64,000 nt of DNA from Casuarius casuarius. Taxonomy: Eukaryota > Chordata > Aves > Casuariiformes > Casuariidae. How positions within the stretch are numbered: the first letter of the stretch is position 1; every line of letters begins with the position of its first letter. Below are positions 59,471 through 64,000 of the stretch, piece after piece. A program made the translations under genes and the position numbers. The stretch spans positions 1 through 64,000 of the forward strand of contig PTFA01000407.1 of assembly GCA_003342895.1 (NCBI GenBank). The letters are read 5' to 3'. Under the pieces are notes generated by a model. It was not told the origin of the DNA and made no database searches. It was given only the letters and a program-made list of their open reading frames with translations.

Positions 59471-62400
59471 ATTTGCATCGGGGGCGAGCAAATTCACAGA
59501 AAACGAGGGAAGTGTCTGTATCCCTTAGCTATTTACATACAGACTTCATAAAGAAATAGAAGTTTTTTTTAATGTAGAAAATACACTATGGGGAGTTTAA
59601 CACATTTGTGATCAGCAGCAACTCCGGATTGAAGCATTAGCTCAAGATGAACTTAAAACATAGCTCCTCACTTTCAGTATTTTGCTCTGATGGAGATGTA
59701 TACCTATTTCAGAATTTAAAAGTTCTAGAAGAACTTAAACATTTCCTCAATAATGACCAAATCTAGAAGGAAAATAGACTGTGACTGAAAATGAATGTCA
59801 TATTGACATTCATTGAAAAGATGTCATATACCATCTTAATTAAATTGAGATTAATGCCAGCTTCAGGGAAATCCTCCCAGATGTCAGGCACCTTTAGAGG
59901 TTCCCCAAAATAAGCAATTAAGAAAATAAGTACATATTACCTATTCATCTTGTAGCAAGAGCAATACCAACTGCATAGACCTGCAGGAGAACTGCCAAGT
60001 TCCTCAGGTAGAAATCTAGCTGGTTTCTTGACCTCCCATCATCTTTCACTACTTGCTAGTACATCACCCATTTTACACCCCCCACCTACAAGCTGTATGT
60101 GCCTTCCAAATAACATCTGCAAAAAAAAAATTCCAAGGTCAAAGCAAAATGAGTGTTTGTAAAACCCTAAAATAAGACACAGGAGTCATAATCACCTAGT
60201 AAATTTGTTTTTTTGACCTTGGCATATATTTTTCAAGACTTTAGAAACAACAGCAAATTTGACTGCTTGCTTCCCCACAGCCCCGTGTTTATCATTTGTC
60301 ATCCCAGAGTCCTCATCTCCTCTCCACTGCAAAGTTTTTGTTTTAAATAAAGTGAGGCAATATTATTGGGAAGTCTGTAACAGATCAGCCACTGCCTGTT
60401 TATTGCCTCCGTTGGTCTGATGCAGAGACAGAACATCTGGAAGGGGCGAGATGGCAACCGGTGGCCCACTATCGTACTATTCTTCTGAATTTATCTTTTT
60501 TCTCCAAGCTGAACTGAGACTTGAGAAAACAAAACATGAAAACCTTCTCTGAAGAATACCTCCTTAATGAAGGGATCCACTTCCTTTATGTAGTAACAGA
60601 TACAACTTAACTGGGACAAAACAATTATTTTAGACCTGTTTCCCAATCAAGGGAAGCTTATAAAAATCAGACAAGCTGTTCCCCTCTCCCCTCCATGCAG
60701 CCCCACCCAATAACTTTGGGGTCCTTTGCCAGTTGGAAACACTTAATAAGACAATTCAGGTCTTAGGGAAGTTCCTACTTTTTTGTTCCTAGCTAGACAG
60801 GAGACACACGCAAATTAGCATCTTTGCAGGAAGAAAGGCTACAGCATCATTTCGACAGTTATTTACACTGCTTGGCCAGATTCGCTGGCCGCTGGCCAGA
60901 CAGTCAACATGCATATAGATCAGAAGCAGCTACGCAGGTAGTAGCTGGGGGACATACAAGGGAAAGTTGAGGTTAGCGTGTGATTCATAGGAATCCTGCA
61001 GCTCCCTGAACTATTTTTTGCTTTTACTGTCTCATCTGCACACCAAAACGAGCAAAAAACCCTTTTCCCTTGCGCATAACCAAACACAATCGCTTCCTAA
61101 ACATGTCTGGGATATCTCTGCAAACCCTCGCAGCATGGTTTGGGCTGCACAAGTGTTAGCAGGCATACCTTGGTCTGCAAATCCTTCTGCAATTGATTCA
61201 CAAGATAAGAAGTTAGTCTGTTCACCAGGCCTCAGGATGAGTCACCTTCAGAAAATAGAAATGGTCAAACTTGTAAGCATGCCACTTTGAGCACTCTCTC
61301 AGAACAGAGCCCCTTTCAGAATCAGATCTAAGTGTTTATGGTGCAGAGATAAGTGAGGAAGAACACCACTTAAGAATTTACAGATGGGAGCTTTTGAGGA
61401 AGAGCGTTTTCTTCAAATGACAAGTCCTATATATACACACTATACTTACTTTAACCCCTCTCCAGCACGTCTTTAAATCCCCCGTTTCCCCTAGGTAGCA
61501 GCGTCTGAGGAGCACTGCGTAGTACTAATGTTACGTTGCTCTCTAGACTTTGTGCATGAGACACTAATAAGCAAGACTCCTGTGCATCTGTTGATCTATG
61601 GCAGCTGCAGCATAATCAAACACCAGTGTTATGTGTATACAAACTATACCCTATGATTTTAGATCCATTAATAAACTGTTTACAAGATATAATTATGCAT
61701 ATTAAATGTGAAATGCAATCCACTTATGCAAGGTCTCTCTGTTGATGAGTTGCACAGAATTCAGGAAGATGGAGAAAGCAAGCAATGAACTGACTTCTTT
61801 CCCCCAGACTACTATTTTTTTTCCCCCCTACTGCTACAGTTGATGCTCCCAACTGGAATACCCTCGCTGACTTCTTCCCAGCAGCAGCAAGGGGTATTGC
61901 TGATGAGTTCACAGACCACAGTCACATGCAGAAATCATCCCAAACCTTCTAACTCACCTGTGGAGCAGCCTTTTGTGCCCAGCCTGCATAAATCAGCACA
62001 AAGATCTATCCTGTGATCTCAATGAGCCCCGAAACAACCTTCAGGAGGGATACAGACAGTGCACGGGGACTTGAGCTACCCAAGTCAATTCCTGCCTGTG
62101 GGAGCATGTTATACAGAGGTGGATGCGGGTACCCCAAATGCCACCCAAGTGCTGAAAGTTGTGCTTTGTGAGTCCAAAGTTCATACCTAAACATCTTACA
62201 TAGCACACAAAGAGAGATAAGAGCTATACCACAACAGTTAAACAAAATAGGTTAATTTTGCCTTCTGAGTGGGAAGCTGCCTACTAGTTAAAAAATGCTA
62301 AGCATGGTAGGTATGAGGGAGAAAGCAGCACCTACAAGAGCCTACAAGAGATGCATCCATCCACTCCAGACACCACATCTGGAACCCTTTTCCTAAAGGA

Positions 62401-64000
62401 AGATGCCTACAGGCAGTATTTGAAATAACTGAATGGGACTCAGTCTTACTAGAACATGACTCCTGCCCACCATGGTTGTTCCCGAGTGTTTGAAGTACTC
62501 GCCAGGACATGGGAGACCCTTCCCACTCTGAAGCTGTTCAGCTGCATGTTCCCAGTGCCAGATCGTGACTCTAGAGCAGGGCTGGCTGTGTTCACATCTC
62601 CGCTTGAACCTGAGTTACTAGCATGGTGCAACAAGAGACCTAAGACCTCATGGGTGGGCCTAGACGGACGGCTAGTAAAAAACCCCTTCCTCTGCAGCCT
62701 AATGATTTGGACACTAGACAGGGCCAAGTTCAGCAACCAGGGCTATTTCTGGTTTTGAGCAATAACAACTTAATAGTATGCTCCATAAAGAATTAGCTTT
62801 TGTTTTAACAATATACATGTGCTGCATGTCCCCAAAAAGCATGGCCTGTACAGTGTATAACACCCACCTGAATACACTCTTCTGTCACTNGCATACGAAA
62901 AGCTAGGTCATAGAAAGATTGGGGCATGTGCAACTACAGAAGTACAATGTGATACCAGGTAGAATGAGTCTGATGTAGAAGAGAAGGCCTCTGACTAATG
63001 AGCTTATCATCTTACGAAAACACCACATCATAATGAACTGAAAATCTGTTCAAATTCTTTCAATGAACCAGGGAAATTCAGACATTTTTCTGGAAACCAA
63101 CATGAAATACAAACTTGAGATCATCAGAACCAATCATTCCTCTGATGATGCAGCCAGGGCTGAACTATACCATTTGTTAGAAAACTAAAACAGAATCTCA
63201 GAAGACTACGTGATTTTCATACAGATTTGTTATTAGAAACATCAATGAGTGAAATAGATACCTATTTCAAGGATTCTGTGCCATCTCTTTTGGGGGAGGC
63301 TGCAATGGAATTATGCAATTTTCATGTTGAACCCCCTTTTTCATTTTACTAAATGCAATACAAACTGGAAAAAAATATTATTAGACTCAGTCTCCATCAC
63401 CTAGTGAGAGCACCCAGGACTAGGTACCTCTTCCAGCTTTGCCTTTGACGTGTGAGGTGACTTTGGGCATACCGCTCCACCTCCTGTGCCTCAATTCCCC
63501 ACCAACCACGTGCCCAGAGAAGTACAGATGAAGCACCCTGCAGAGCCAGGCGCTGTCATTGCCTGTGATGTTGAGCAACGAGGAGAAAGTTTAACTGAGC
63601 ACAAGACATGACTCACCCAAGCCTACATACATAAAAGGAAGTGTTTAAAAACTGTCTGTGCAAAATTCGTTCTGAAGATGCTGTTATGCTGTTTCCCCAC
63701 GCATATACAATATTAATGGCACTAAATTGTGTATGTTGTTCACGCAAAGCTTTTCCTATGTCTTATCTACTGTTCTATCAGCAACATTGCATCAAAACAT
63801 GGTATTTCCTAACTTATTAAAAGTTCCTTTAAAGATATACCCAATTTGGGGGGAAAGGATGCTATAGTAGAGAGCCTTTTACACACTGTAAAGAATATTA
63901 TGGACAACAAGACNTAAAAGGGCCAAGCAAGATCTACAATCTTGTAGCTCTTTGCAGAGTCCCTGCAGACTTTTAGATCTTAAGGGCTTCCAGAAGGTGA
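59471..64000. other. AT-rich DNA upstream of CBFB, no gene recognised
   Basis: No exon, RNA gene or mobile element could be identified on either strand. There are only short ORFs (the longest about 100 codons, near 62456-62758) without recognisable similarity. A 25-nt hairpin lies at 59790-59814, and a small direct repeat (CCTACAAGAG twice) near 62332-62350. Confidence 0.5.
59790..59814. repeat. Perfect hairpin, 11-bp arms and 3-nt loop
   Basis: AATGAATGTCA at 59790-59800, loop TAT, then TGACATTCATT at 59804-59814, an exact inverted copy. It lies upstream of the CBFB promoter island. Confidence 0.85.

Noticed and set aside
62449..62758. Overlapping frames of about 95-100 codons on both strands upstream of CBFB
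   Set aside because: Both strands are open over the same stretch, and neither resembles a known protein.
1..64000. CRISPR arrays, operons, toxin-antitoxin or phage-defence genes
   Set aside because: The sequence is an animal nuclear locus with introns and LINEs. No regularly spaced repeats or bacterial-type gene clusters are present.

Overview
The window is vertebrate nuclear DNA, almost certainly from a bird. It holds long AT-rich introns with GT-AG splice sites, CpG-island blocks, a degraded CR1-type LINE reverse transcriptase at the left edge, and one LTR with the compact TATA-AATAAA layout of avian retroviral LTRs. The species cannot be named from the sequence. About 18 isolated Ns and one 623-base gap mark it as a draft assembly.

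One protein-coding gene can be supported with confidence: CBFB (core-binding factor subunit beta) on the minus strand. All six coding exons are present, from the ATG at 58384 to the TAA at 11795-11797. They give a 187-residue protein that differs from the human protein (as I recall it) at only four positions. Every intron is phase 0. Introns 1 to 5 are 137, 4591, 20313, 6321 and 14664 bp. A second donor 31 nt past the normal exon 5 donor, joined to the same exon 6, gives a second C-terminus and a protein of 182 residues. This is the known mammalian isoform pair, kept here.

Layout: 1-1055, CR1 LINE fragment on the minus strand. 1100-2200, mixed sequence. 2200-6700, GC- and CpG-rich, probably the promoter island of a neighbouring gene; in mammals PHAF1/C16orf70 lies just downstream of CBFB, but no coding exon of it was found. 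6800-9560, AT-rich intergenic DNA with some regulatory-looking motifs. 9560-11794, CBFB 3' UTR. 11795-58384, CBFB exons and introns, with a probable solo LTR antisense to the gene in intron 3 and several GC/CpG-rich patches. 57650-59470, the CBFB CpG island, broken by the gap at 58493-59115. 59470-64000, AT-rich upstream DNA in which no gene is recognised.

No bacterial-type system, CRISPR array, operon or clearly novel multi-gene system is present. The most informative points are the conserved alternative splicing at the CBFB C-terminus, the all-symmetric exon structure, and several small structures (tandem duplications, a hairpin, CpG patches, a promoter-island splice donor) listed as findings.
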